DNA of 64,000 bases from Streptomyces sp. NBC_00510. GTDB lineage: Bacteria; Actinomycetota; Actinomycetes; Streptomycetales; Streptomycetaceae. The translations under genes were made by a program, and so were the position numbers. The stretch is taken from positions 7,674,001-7,738,000 of the forward strand of contig CP107851.1 in NCBI GenBank assembly GCA_036013505.1, in the 5' to 3' direction. The notes below the pieces were generated by a model that was given only the letters and a program-made list of their open reading frames with translations, ran no database searches and was not told the DNA's origin. The first letter of the stretch is position 1. The number at the start of each line of letters is the position of its first letter. This document shows positions 52,994-61,204 of this stretch, in pieces.

Positions 52994-55333
52994 TCACGAC
53001 CAGCGCGCCGTCACCCGTCCGGTTCCCGCGGCGCACGTCAGGAGCACGCCCAGCCCGGTGCGCTCGGCCGACGTGGCGCCCTCGGCCCCGTCCGTGTCGT
53101 CCGCGCCGACGAGCAGTACGTTCCACGGCGTGGCCGGCGGGCGCTCGCCCCGGGCCTCGACCGTGACCGTGTCACCCGTACGGCTTACCCGGAAGACGGC
53201 GGCCGCCGTGCCGTCAGGAGCCAGCACGGTGGTGATCGTCTCGCCGCCGTCGGCCGGGGCGTGCACCCGCAGGGTGACGCCGTCGGCCCAGTCGTACTCC
53301 GGGCCTTCCTCGAAGGCGCCGAACGGCACGACCGAGCCGGGCCTCGCCAGCAGCGGGAGCGTGTCGAAACCGTGCGTCTCGCGCCGCCAGCCCGGCCCCT
53401 CGACGCGCTCGCCGGTCAGCAGGTGCGTCCAGGTGCCGGCGGGGACGTAGTACTCGACCTCGCCGTCCGCGCTGAGGACCGGAGCGACCAGCACGTCGTC
53501 GCCGAGCATGTACTGCCGGTCGAGGTGGTGGCAGGCCGGGTCGTCGGGGAACTCAAGCACCATCGCCCGCATCATCGGGGTGCCCTGGTCACGGGCCTGC
53601 AGTGCGGCCCGGTACAGGTACGGCATGAGGCGGTTCTTCAGCCGGGTGAAGTCGCGGGTGACGGTGACGGCCTCGTCGCCGAACTCCCAGGGCACGCGGT
53701 AGGACCTGCTGCCGTGCAGCCGGCTGTGCGAGGACAGCAGGCCGAACTGCACCCAGCGCTTGAACACCGCCGGGTCCGGCGTCCCCTCGAAGCCGCCGAT
53801 GTCGTGGCTCCAGAAGCCGAAGCCCGACAGGCCGAGCGACAGACCGCCGCGCAGGCTGTCCGCCATCGCCGTGAACGTCGACTCGCAGTCGCCGCCCCAG
53901 TGCACCGGGAACTGCTGCCCGCCCGCGGTCGCCGAGCGGGCGAAGAGCACCGCCTCGCCCTCGCCGCGCTCCTCGCGCAGCAGGTCGAAGACGACCTGGT
54001 TGTACAGCTGCGCGTAGTAGTTGTGCATGCGCTCCGGGTCGGAGCCGTCGTGCCACACCACGTCGACCGGGATGCGCTCGCCGAAGTCGGTCTTGAAGAC
54101 GTCGACGCCCTGCCGCACCAGCGCGCGCAGCTTCTCCGCGTACCAGGCGCGGGCCGCGGGGTTGGTGAAGTCGACCAGCGCCATCCCCGGCTGCCACAGG
54201 TCCCACTGCCACACGTCGCCGTTCGGCCGCGTGACGAGGAAGCCCTCCCGCATGCCCTCCGCGAAGAGCGCGGACTTCTGCGCGATGTACGGGTTGATCC
54301 AGGCGGAGACGCGCAGCCCGCGCTCCTTGAGACGGGCGAGCATGCCCTCGGGGTCGGGGAAGACCTCCGCGTCCCAGGTGAAGTCGCTCCACTGGTACTC
54401 GCGCATCCAGAAGCAGTCGAAGTGGAAGACGCTCAGCGGGATCCCGCGGTCCGCCATCCCCTGCACGAAGTGGCTGACGGTCGCCTCGTCGTAGGAGGTG
54501 GTGAAGGAGGTCGACAGCCACAGGCCGAACGACCAGGCCGGCGGCAGCGCGGGGCGGCCGGTGAGGGCCGTGTAGCGGGCCAGGATCTCCTTCGGGGTTG
54601 ACCCCTGGACGACGAAGTACTCCAGCGACTGGTCCTCGACGCTGAACTGCACCTGGTCGACCACCTCGGAGCCGACCTCGTACGAGACCTTGCCGGGGTG
54701 GTTGACGAAGACGCCGTAGCCGCGGTTGGTGAGGTGGAACGGGACGTTCTTGTACGCCTGCTCGCTGATCGTGCCGCCGTCCGCCTGCCAGATGTCCACG
54801 GTCTGGCCGTTCTTCACGAACGGGGTGAAGCGCTCACCCAGGCCGTACACCAGCTCGCCGACCCCGAGCGACAGCTGGGCCACCATGAAGTGCCGGTCGT
54901 CCGCGTCGGTGACGAAGCCCGTGCCGCGGGCGCCGGCCGAGGTGAGGACGCGGCCGCCCGCGGTGAAGTCCAGCCGCCACGGGGCGGAGGTGTCGACGCG
55001 CAGCGTCAGTCCGCCCGAGGTCAGCTCGAGCACCGAGCCGTCGCGGGCGGTCTTCCCCGTGCCGCCGTCCCCGGCGCCGGCCAGGCCGAACTCCGGGCCG
55101 CGGCGGGCCTTCCCGGCGTGGTGGGTGGTGCGCACGCCGATCACGCCCTCGGCGGGGGACCAGCACTCGACCGTCAGCAGCGGGCTGTTGAGCGTGTCGC
55201 CGCGCTGCCGCACCGGCTTCACCGGCGCGTGGAGGACGATCCGGTCGTCCGCGACCGAGGCGTCGGCGACGGAGGTCGCGTACTTCGCCGTGACGCCCGG
55301 GCGCATCATCCAGAAGCCGTCGGTGAACTTCAC
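52994..55333 (-). CDS. yicI: GH31 alpha-xylosidase
   Basis: 779 residues from GTG 55333; the frame stays open upstream through the GH1 gene but that is shadow. The catalytic nucleophile Asp is in KTDFGERIP (about residue 416) and the acid/base Asp in VHWGGDCESTF (about 480), the same spacing and context as E. coli YicI (D416/D482). HFDCFWMREYQWSDFTWDAE and the N-terminal beta-sandwich fit the alpha-xylosidase subgroup, acting on isoprimeverose-type xyloglucan fragments. No signal peptide, so cytoplasmic. Its start overlaps the GH1 stop (GTGA). Confidence 0.93.
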   Translation of the reverse strand: MKFTDGFWMMRPGVTAKYATSVADASVADDRIVLHAPVKPVRQRGDTLNSPLLTVECWSPAEGVIGVRTTHHAGKARRGPEFGLAGAGDGGTGKTARDGSVLELTSGGLTLRVDTSAPWRLDFTAGGRVLTSAGARGTGFVTDADDRHFMVAQLSLGVGELVYGLGERFTPFVKNGQTVDIWQADGGTISEQAYKNVPFHLTNRGYGVFVNHPGKVSYEVGSEVVDQVQFSVEDQSLEYFVVQGSTPKEILARYTALTGRPALPPAWSFGLWLSTSFTTSYDEATVSHFVQGMADRGIPLSVFHFDCFWMREYQWSDFTWDAEVFPDPEGMLARLKERGLRVSAWINPYIAQKSALFAEGMREGFLVTRPNGDVWQWDLWQPGMALVDFTNPAARAWYAEKLRALVRQGVDVFKTDFGERIPVDVVWHDGSDPERMHNYYAQLYNQVVFDLLREERGEGEAVLFARSATAGGQQFPVHWGGDCESTFTAMADSLRGGLSLGLSGFGFWSHDIGGFEGTPDPAVFKRWVQFGLLSSHSRLHGSRSYRVPWEFGDEAVTVTRDFTRLKNRLMPYLYRAALQARDQGTPMMRAMVLEFPDDPACHHLDRQYMLGDDVLVAPVLSADGEVEYYVPAGTWTHLLTGERVEGPGWRRETHGFDTLPLLARPGSVVPFGAFEEGPEYDWADGVTLRVHAPADGGETITTVLAPDGTAAAVFRVSRTGDTVTVEARGERPPATPWNVLLVGADDTDGAEGATSAERTGLGVLLTCAAGTGRVTARWS

Positions 55334-56727
55334 GACCGCTCCTGCCGTCCCGCCCGGTGGGCGCCGATCAGGTCCCGGTACCAGCCGTAACTGGCCTTGG
55401 GCGTGCGCTTGGCGCCGTTGTCGTAGTCGATGTGCACGATGCCGAAGCGCTGGCCGTAGCCCCGGGCCCACTCGAAGTTGTCCAGCAGCGACCAGACGTA
55501 GTAGCCGCGCACGTCCACACCCGCGTCCATCGCGGCGACGAGCGCGTGGAGGTGGTCGCGGAGGTAGGTCACGCGGTCGGCGTCGTCGACACGGCCGTCG
55601 GGGGAGAGGACGTCGGCCTCCGCCGAGCCGTTCTCCGTGATGAAGGCGGGCGGCAGCGACGGGTAGCGCTCCTTGAGCTCCAGCAGCAGCGCCGTGAAGG
55701 ACTCGGGCACGACGGGCCAGCCCATGGTGGTGTGCCGCGTCCCGTACGGGTCGGTCTCCCGCACACCGATGTCGACGGCGGTACGGCGGGCCGGGTCGGA
55801 CTCGCGGTGCGGGGCGTCGGTGACGGTGAGGGGGCGGTAGAAGTTGAGGCCCACGAAGTCCAGCGGGGCTGCGATGACCTCGAGGTCGCCCTCGCGGCGG
55901 TACGAGCCGTCGGCGAGCGCGCCCCAGGTCTCGGCCTCGCCGGTGGGGTAGCGGCCCGAGAACAGCGGCTCGGTCCACGTGTCGTTGTGCAGCGTCACGG
56001 CCCGGCGCAGCGCGGCCTGGTCCGCGGCGGAGCCGCTCGCCGCCTCGATGCGGTCGAGGTTGAGGGTGATGCCGACCTCGCGGGCGCCCGCCTCGCGCAG
56101 GGCGCGCACGGCCAGGCCGTGCGCGAGCAGCAGGTGGTGGGCGGCGGCCAGCGCGCCGGTGCCCTCCTGCGCGCCGGGGGCGTGCCGGCCCTCGGCGTAG
56201 CCGACGAAGGCCGAGCAGTAGGGCTCGTTGAGGGTGATCCAGCGCTCGACGCGGTCCCCGAGCCGCTCGGCGACGGCGGCCGTGTACGCGGCGAAGGCTT
56301 CGGCCGTCGCGCGGTTGCGCCAGCCGCCCTCGTCCTCCAGGGCCTGCGGGAGGTCCCAGTGGTAGAGGGTCACGGCGGGGGAGATGCCGGCGGCGAGCAG
56401 GTCGTCGGTGAGGCGGTCGTAGAAGTCCAGGCCCTTGCCGTTGACCGCGCCGCGGCCCTGCGGGACGACGCGCGGCCATGCGACGGAGAAGCGGTAGGAG
56501 TCGACGCCCAGGTCGGAGAGGAGGCGTACGTCCTCGGCGTGCCGGTGGTAGTGGTCGCAGGCCACGTCACCGGTGGCGCCCTCGGCGGTGCGGCCCGGGG
56601 TGTGGCTGAAGGTGTCCCAGATGGACGGCCCGCGGCCGTCCTCGTCGTGGGCACCCTCGATCTGGTACGCGGCGGTGGCGGCGCCGAAACGGAAACCGGG
56701 CGGGAAGACCGGGAAATCGGTGGGCAT
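55330..56727 (-). CDS. GH1 beta-glucosidase
   Basis: 465 residues, full length. Acid/base Glu in WITLNEPYCSA (about 165) and nucleophile Glu in PAFITENGSAEAD (about 364); FRFGAATAAYQIEGA and WSLLDNFEWARGYGQRFGIV are GH1 hallmarks. It hydrolyses cellobiose or other beta-glucosides in the cytoplasm. With the GH31 enzyme it could fully degrade imported xyloglucan or cello-oligosaccharides. A GGGAG site precedes the ATG. The transporter usually found with such genes is absent. Confidence 0.96.
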   Translation of the reverse strand: MPTDFPVFPPGFRFGAATAAYQIEGAHDEDGRGPSIWDTFSHTPGRTAEGATGDVACDHYHRHAEDVRLLSDLGVDSYRFSVAWPRVVPQGRGAVNGKGLDFYDRLTDDLLAAGISPAVTLYHWDLPQALEDEGGWRNRATAEAFAAYTAAVAERLGDRVERWITLNEPYCSAFVGYAEGRHAPGAQEGTGALAAAHHLLLAHGLAVRALREAGAREVGITLNLDRIEAASGSAADQAALRRAVTLHNDTWTEPLFSGRYPTGEAETWGALADGSYRREGDLEVIAAPLDFVGLNFYRPLTVTDAPHRESDPARRTAVDIGVRETDPYGTRHTTMGWPVVPESFTALLLELKERYPSLPPAFITENGSAEADVLSPDGRVDDADRVTYLRDHLHALVAAMDAGVDVRGYYVWSLLDNFEWARGYGQRFGIVHIDYDNGAKRTPKASYGWYRDLIGAHRAGRQERS

Positions 56728-56805
56728 GGGGGAGTGCTCCCTGGCTGGGTGAGTGGCGGGTACGTGGAACGGGACGGTGGGAACGGCGGACGGAGGGCGC
56801 CGGGT

Positions 56806-57843
56806 TCAGGCGCCGGCCGTGCGCGGGCGGGGCGGGGCGATCAGCGGGCCCGGCACGAGCACCGGGGGGATCAGCCGGTGCCCCGGCGGCGTGGGGGACG
56901 TGCCCTGCGCGTGGGCGGCGATGGCCTCCACGGCGAGCCGTGTCACCTCGGCGGACATCTCGGGGACGGGCAGTTCGATGCGCGGCAGGTCCTGACCGCC
57001 CACGTCGTCGGGGAGGTTGCCGACCGCCACGACCGCCAGGTCCTCGGGCACCCGTAGCCCCTCCGCCGCCACGGCGGCGAGGATGTGCGGGAGCGCCGCC
57101 ACGTGCTGCACCACCAGGGCGGTCGGCGGGCGCTCGCCGTGCAGCAGGGTGCCGATGCGCCGCGCGAGCCGCGCCATGTCCCCGGTCGACTGGTGCACGC
57201 GCACGTCGGCCCCGGTCTCCGGCGCCGCGCGGCGGGCACCGGCCACGCCCCGGATCGCGTAGCCGCGTCGAGCCTGGATCTCGCGCTCGGTGGTGGCCAG
57301 GTACGCGATGTCCCGGTGGCCGGCGGCGGCGACCTCGTGGACTGCGAGGGCGGCGGCCGCCTCCCAGTCCAGATCGGTCCACGGCAGCGCGGCGTCGTCG
57401 GCGGACCGCCCCAGCAGCGCCGTGGGGAAGCCGAGTTCGAGCATGGCCGCGATGCGCGGATCCTCCATCTCCACGGCCATCAGGATCGCGGCGTCCGCCT
57501 GACCGCCGCGCGCGATGCGGCGCAGCCCCGGCACGCCTTCCCGCGCGGTCATGAGCAGGACGTCGTAGCCATGGGCGCGGGCCGCGTCGCTGATGTAGAT
57601 GGCGAATTGCCCGTCGACCGCCCGGTAGCCGCCCGCCACGCGGGGGAAGGCCAGCGCCAGCACGTTGGTGCGCGCGCTGCGCAGCGTGCGGGCGCTCGCG
57701 CGCGGGTGGTAGCCGAGCTCGTCGATCGCCTGCTGCACGGTGCGGCGGGTGTCCTCGGAGATCTTGCGCGAGCCGCTCAGAACGTACGACACGGTGCTCG
57801 GCGCGACCCCGGCGCGCTCGGCGACGTCCTTGATCGTGGTCAT
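56806..57843 (-). CDS. LacI-family repressor of the GH1/GH31 operon
   Basis: 345 residues from ATG 57843 with AGGAG upstream. HTH TTIKDVAERAGVAPSTVSYV-LSGSRKISEDTRRTVQQAID and hinge YHPRASARTLRSARTNVLAL; the sugar-binding domain follows (AIYISDAARAHGYDVLLMTA, ALLGRSADDAALPWTD). First gene of a same-strand group with GH1 and GH31 (78-bp gap), so it probably autoregulates the operon through the tandem palindromes 35-57 bases upstream. Likely effector: a cello- or xyloglucan oligosaccharide. Confidence 0.92.
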   Translation of the reverse strand: MTTIKDVAERAGVAPSTVSYVLSGSRKISEDTRRTVQQAIDELGYHPRASARTLRSARTNVLALAFPRVAGGYRAVDGQFAIYISDAARAHGYDVLLMTAREGVPGLRRIARGGQADAAILMAVEMEDPRIAAMLELGFPTALLGRSADDAALPWTDLDWEAAAALAVHEVAAAGHRDIAYLATTEREIQARRGYAIRGVAGARRAAPETGADVRVHQSTGDMARLARRIGTLLHGERPPTALVVQHVAALPHILAAVAAEGLRVPEDLAVVAVGNLPDDVGGQDLPRIELPVPEMSAEVTRLAVEAIAAHAQGTSPTPPGHRLIPPVLVPGPLIAPPRPRTAGA

Positions 57844-57877
57844 GCGGCTCCTTCGCGACCCGTGTGCCCGGGCTGTC

Positions 57878-57900
57878 GAATCGATTCGTCGAATCGATTC
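57878..57900. promoter_or_regulatory. Tandem LacI operators
   Basis: Two perfect 10-bp palindromes GAATCGATTC at 57878-57887 and 57891-57900, centres 13 bases apart. Two sites close together suggest cooperative binding. A one-mismatch copy precedes the acetylxylan esterase gene. Confidence 0.75.
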
Positions 57901-58042
57901 ACCACTACGGAGCACGATGCTATGTCGGCCCCCCGGGGTGAGGCAATGGCCCCCGGCCCGTTGTGCCGGTGTGTGACGCATGCCGCGAGCCGGGTAGGGC
58001 CGGTGCGGGCAGCACCGACGGGCCGCCGGGAGGGGGTCCCGT

Positions 58043-58557
58043 GTGGACGAGGCAACAGCGGCACTGCTGGGCGCCGCGGTCGGCGCGTTCGGTTCGGTGG
58101 TCACCGGCGGCTTCGCCTGGACGGCGATGCGGTGGCAGCTCGTACGGCAGAGGGACCTCGACGACCGGCGTTGGCAGCGGCAGAACCGCCGCGACGCCTA
58201 CGTGACGTTCATGGCCGCCTGCCGTGCCGCCACGAAGGAACTCGCCTCGGCGGTCGACCACCGCGCCGCCCACCCCGACGACCCCGTGGACGACCTGGTC
58301 GCGGCCTGGCAGGCCCTCGTCCCGATGGACGCCGCACTCGCCGCGGTCCGGTTGGAGGCACCGGACGTGGTCATGGAGGCCGCGGGAGAGCTCGCTCACG
58401 CCGTCAGCGCGCTGTTCCACGCCGCCTACCCGTTGCGATCCGGCAGCGGCGTCGACGACATCCGTGCGGCTGTCCGGCGGCCATGGACGGGTTCGCCGCT
58501 GCCAACCGGCGGTTCGCCGACCTCGCCCGGGTGGACGTGACGCGGGCGGCGGGGTGA
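58043..58557 (+). pseudogene. Membrane-anchored hypothetical protein, frameshifted near its end
   Basis: From GTG 58043 (GGGAGGGGG upstream) the frame gives an N-terminal helix (TAALLGAAVGAFGSVVTGGF) and a soluble helical part (RDAYVTFMAACRAATKELAS) up to VDDIRAAVR near 58475, then non-coding-like residues to a stop at 58540. In the next frame, AAMDGFAAANRRFADLARVD continues naturally to a stop at 58557. Restoring one G in a run at about 58471-58476 (CCGG to CCGGG) joins the two. Either the gene carries a single-base deletion or the sequence has an error there. Confidence 0.6.
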
Positions 58558-58566
58558 GCCGGAGGC

Positions 58567-59631
58567 TCATGTGCCGCCGGGGTCCGGGGTTCCGCCGAGG
58601 GGGCGGGAGGTGGCGAGGCCGGCGAGGAGGCCGGCGGCGGCGGTGACGACGGGGTAGCTGAGGACGTGGTCGACGGCGGACTGCATGGCGAGGCCGGTCA
58701 GGGCGGCCGCGGCGGTCAGGACGACGGGGGTCGGGCGCGGGGAGCGCTGGAGGGCCCAGAGCAGCCAGACGTACGAGGCGGCGAGGAGGGCGACGCCGGG
58801 CAGTCCCTGCTCGGCCGCCAGTTGCAGGGGCGCCGACTGCGGCGTGCCCCCGCCGGGCGCCGAGGGAGCCGGTCCGGCGCCCGCCTCGGCGAAGCGGCCC
58901 GGGCCGATCCCGCGTACGGGATGGTCCCGGGCGGTCTCCAGGGCGTCGTGCCACAGCCGGACCCGGGCCGGGGTGAGCTGCCCTGACAGCGAGGCCGACA
59001 GCCCCGGCGGCAGGGCGTCGACGGCGACCGCGCAGGTGCCGCCGACCGCCACGACGAGGGCCAGGGCCAGGCCCGCGAGACCGACCGCGCGGCGCGTGCG
59101 GTCGGCGGCCAGCGAGCACAGGACCACCCCGAGGCACGCCGCGAACCCCGTGACGGAGCCGACGGCCAGCGCGAACCCGGCCGCCGTGGCGCCGAGCAGG
59201 CGCAGGCCCAGCCGGAGCGGTCGGGTCCGCGCGGCCCAGGCGGCGCAACAGGCGGCGCCGGTGGCGAGCACCATCAGCGCGGCGTCGGCGTTCGCGTACC
59301 CGAGCGGTGGGGTGTCCGGGCCGCCGGACAGGCGACCGGGGAGGGCAACCACCAGGACGACCGCGGTGAGCGCCGCCACGGCGGGGACGGCCACCGGACG
59401 CAGGGCGCCGCCGACGCGGCCTGCGGCGTATCCGGCGGTGACCGCCAGGACGGCCAGGAGCACGCCTTCCGGACGGGCCGGGCGGCCCGCCGCGGCGACC
59501 AGCGACCACACCGCGCAGCCGGCGAGGACCAACGCGCCGACCGCGTCCGTCCATCCGGAGCGCGGGCGTTCCGCCGGGCCGTCGCCGGCGCCCCCGACGC
59601 CTGACCGCGTGCCGCCGGTTCGCGTGTCCAT
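58567..59631 (-). CDS. O-antigen ligase-like (Wzy_C) membrane protein
   Basis: 354 residues from ATG 59631 with about ten hydrophobic helices. The periplasmic-loop motif RVRLWHDALETARDHPVRGI-GPGRFAEAG (the Wzy_C type RxxLW..al.....p..GvG.g.f) is clear, followed by SAPLQLAAEQGLPGVALLA. Such enzymes polymerise or ligate polysaccharides on a polyprenol carrier at the outer face of the membrane. The only glycosyltransferases in the window are 7-10 kb away, so its target is unclear. Confidence 0.88.
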   Translation of the reverse strand: MDTRTGGTRSGVGGAGDGPAERPRSGWTDAVGALVLAGCAVWSLVAAAGRPARPEGVLLAVLAVTAGYAAGRVGGALRPVAVPAVAALTAVVLVVALPGRLSGGPDTPPLGYANADAALMVLATGAACCAAWAARTRPLRLGLRLLGATAAGFALAVGSVTGFAACLGVVLCSLAADRTRRAVGLAGLALALVVAVGGTCAVAVDALPPGLSASLSGQLTPARVRLWHDALETARDHPVRGIGPGRFAEAGAGPAPSAPGGGTPQSAPLQLAAEQGLPGVALLAASYVWLLWALQRSPRPTPVVLTAAAALTGLAMQSAVDHVLSYPVVTAAAGLLAGLATSRPLGGTPDPGGT

Positions 59632-59787
59632 CAGCGCACCCCCTGACCCCCGGGGAACCCCCCGGCCCCGGGGGTCACCGTAACCGCTGGGGGCTCGGGA
59701 TGTGGAGATCCCGTGCGCGAACGGCAAGTGCCGCGCCCGCGGGCCTGATCCACGGGAGGGCCCTGCCGAGGACGTAGGCTCGGGGGC

Positions 59788-60273
59788 GTGCCGATTCCCG
59801 AATTCCTCCGCGAGCTGCGGGCCCTCGTCGGCCACCGGCAGCTGCTCCTGCCCGGTGTCACGGCGGTCGTCCTCGACGACGACGACCGCGTCCTGCTGAA
59901 CCGGCGGGCGGACAACGGACGCTGGTCCCTCATCGGCGGCATCGCCGAACCCGGCGAGCAACCCGCCGAGACCGCCGTCCGCGAGGTGCTGGAGGAGACC
60001 GGCGTGCGCGCGGTCGTGGAGCGCGTCGTCCTCGTCCAGACGATCGACCCGGTCCTCTACCCGAACGGGGACCGCTGCCAGTACGTGGACATCACCTTCC
60101 TCTGCCGGGCCGTCGGCGGGCGGGCCCGGGTCGCGGACGACGAGTCGCTGGAGGTCGGCTGGTTCGAGGTGGACGGTCTGCCCGACCTCGGCAACCACGG
60201 GCGGCTGCGCCTCAAGCACGCGCTGTCCGACGGCCCTACCTGGTTCGAGCCCGCGGGGCCGCCGCAGGAGTGA
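59788..60273 (+). CDS. Nudix hydrolase
   Basis: 161 residues from GTG 59788; TAGGCT (59775-59780) ends seven bases before, so leaderless. The Nudix box is GGIAEPGEQPAETAVREVLE-ETGV (about residues 50-73), with the usual preceding RRADNGRWSLI. Substrate unknown; ADP-ribose- or oxidised-nucleotide-type chemistry is typical. A hairpin follows directly. Confidence 0.92.
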   Translation: MPIPEFLRELRALVGHRQLLLPGVTAVVLDDDDRVLLNRRADNGRWSLIGGIAEPGEQPAETAVREVLEETGVRAVVERVVLVQTIDPVLYPNGDRCQYVDITFLCRAVGGRARVADDESLEVGWFEVDGLPDLGNHGRLRLKHALSDGPTWFEPAGPPQE

Positions 60274-60321
60274 GTGTGCGCCGCCCCCACGGGCGGTGTC
60301 ACGAGTGTGGGCGGCGCACAC
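60274..60321 (+). terminator. Hairpin terminator after the Nudix gene
   Basis: Perfect 13-base arms (60274-60286, 60309-60321; GTGTGCGCCGCCC type) with a 22-base loop. Confidence 0.6.
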
Positions 60322-60358
60322 ATCGGTCGGGGCCCACGCGCTGCCTAGCCTGCAGTGC

Positions 60359-61183
60359 ATGACGCCCACGCCCCCCGTGCCCCGTCCCGCAGCAGGCCCC
60401 GTCCCGCCGTCCGGGTCGCCGGACCTGGACGGACGCACCGCGCTCGTCACCGGCGCCGCCGGCGGCATCGGCCGCGCGTGCGTCCTGCGCCTGGCCGCCG
60501 CAGGCGCCAAGGTGCGGGCCGCCGACCGGGACGCCGAAGGCCTGGCCGAGCTCGCGGAACAGGCCACGGCGGGCGGCCGCCGCGGCGCCGTCGAGACCGT
60601 GACGCTGGACCTGACCGACCTCGACGCCGCCGAGCAGGCCGCCGCGGGCACCGACATCCTGGTCAACAACGCCGGGCTGCAGCTCGTCCGCCCCATCGAG
60701 GACTTCCCGCCCGACGTCTTCGCCACGGTGCTGCGGGTGATGCTGGAGGCGCCCTTCCGGCTGATCCGGGGGGCGCTGCCGCACATGTACGGACAGGGCT
60801 GGGGCCGGATCGTGAACATCTCCTCCGTCCACGGCCTGCGGGCCTCGGCCTACAAGAGCGCCTACGTCTCGGCCAAGCACGGGCTGGAGGGGCTGTCCAA
60901 GACCGCCGCCCTGGAGGGCGCCGCGCGCGGCGTCACCTCGAACTGCATCAGCCCCGCCTATGTGCGCACGCCGCTCGTCGAGCGGCAGATCGCCGACCAG
61001 GCGGCCGCGCACGGCATCGATCCCGAGCGGGTCGTCACCGAGATCATGCTCGCCGACTCCGCCGTGAAGCGGCTGGTGGAGCCGGAGGAGGTCGCCGAGC
61101 TGACCGCCTACCTCTGCTCGCCGCAGGCGTCCTTCATCACCGGTGCCTCGCTCACCATGGACGGTGGATGGACGGCACACTGA
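60359..61183 (+). CDS. 3-hydroxybutyrate dehydrogenase-like short-chain dehydrogenase
   Basis: 274 residues from ATG 60359; TAGCCT (60346-60351) ends seven bases before, so leaderless. Rossmann TGAAGGIGRA, NNAGLQLV, catalytic Ser in VNISSVHGLR and Tyr/Lys in YVSAKHGLEGLSK. The 3-hydroxybutyrate dehydrogenase type is suggested by YKSAYVSAKHGLEGLSKTAA and the C-terminal SFITGASLTMDGGWTAH. It would interconvert 3-hydroxybutyrate and acetoacetate with NAD in the cytoplasm. The next gene on the same strand, 21 bases away, is a PucR-type regulator. Confidence 0.88.
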   Translation: MTPTPPVPRPAAGPVPPSGSPDLDGRTALVTGAAGGIGRACVLRLAAAGAKVRAADRDAEGLAELAEQATAGGRRGAVETVTLDLTDLDAAEQAAAGTDILVNNAGLQLVRPIEDFPPDVFATVLRVMLEAPFRLIRGALPHMYGQGWGRIVNISSVHGLRASAYKSAYVSAKHGLEGLSKTAALEGAARGVTSNCISPAYVRTPLVERQIADQAAAHGIDPERVVTEIMLADSAVKRLVEPEEVAELTAYLCSPQASFITGASLTMDGGWTAH

Positions 61184-61204
61184 TCTGCCGGTATCCCTGA
61201 CAGC

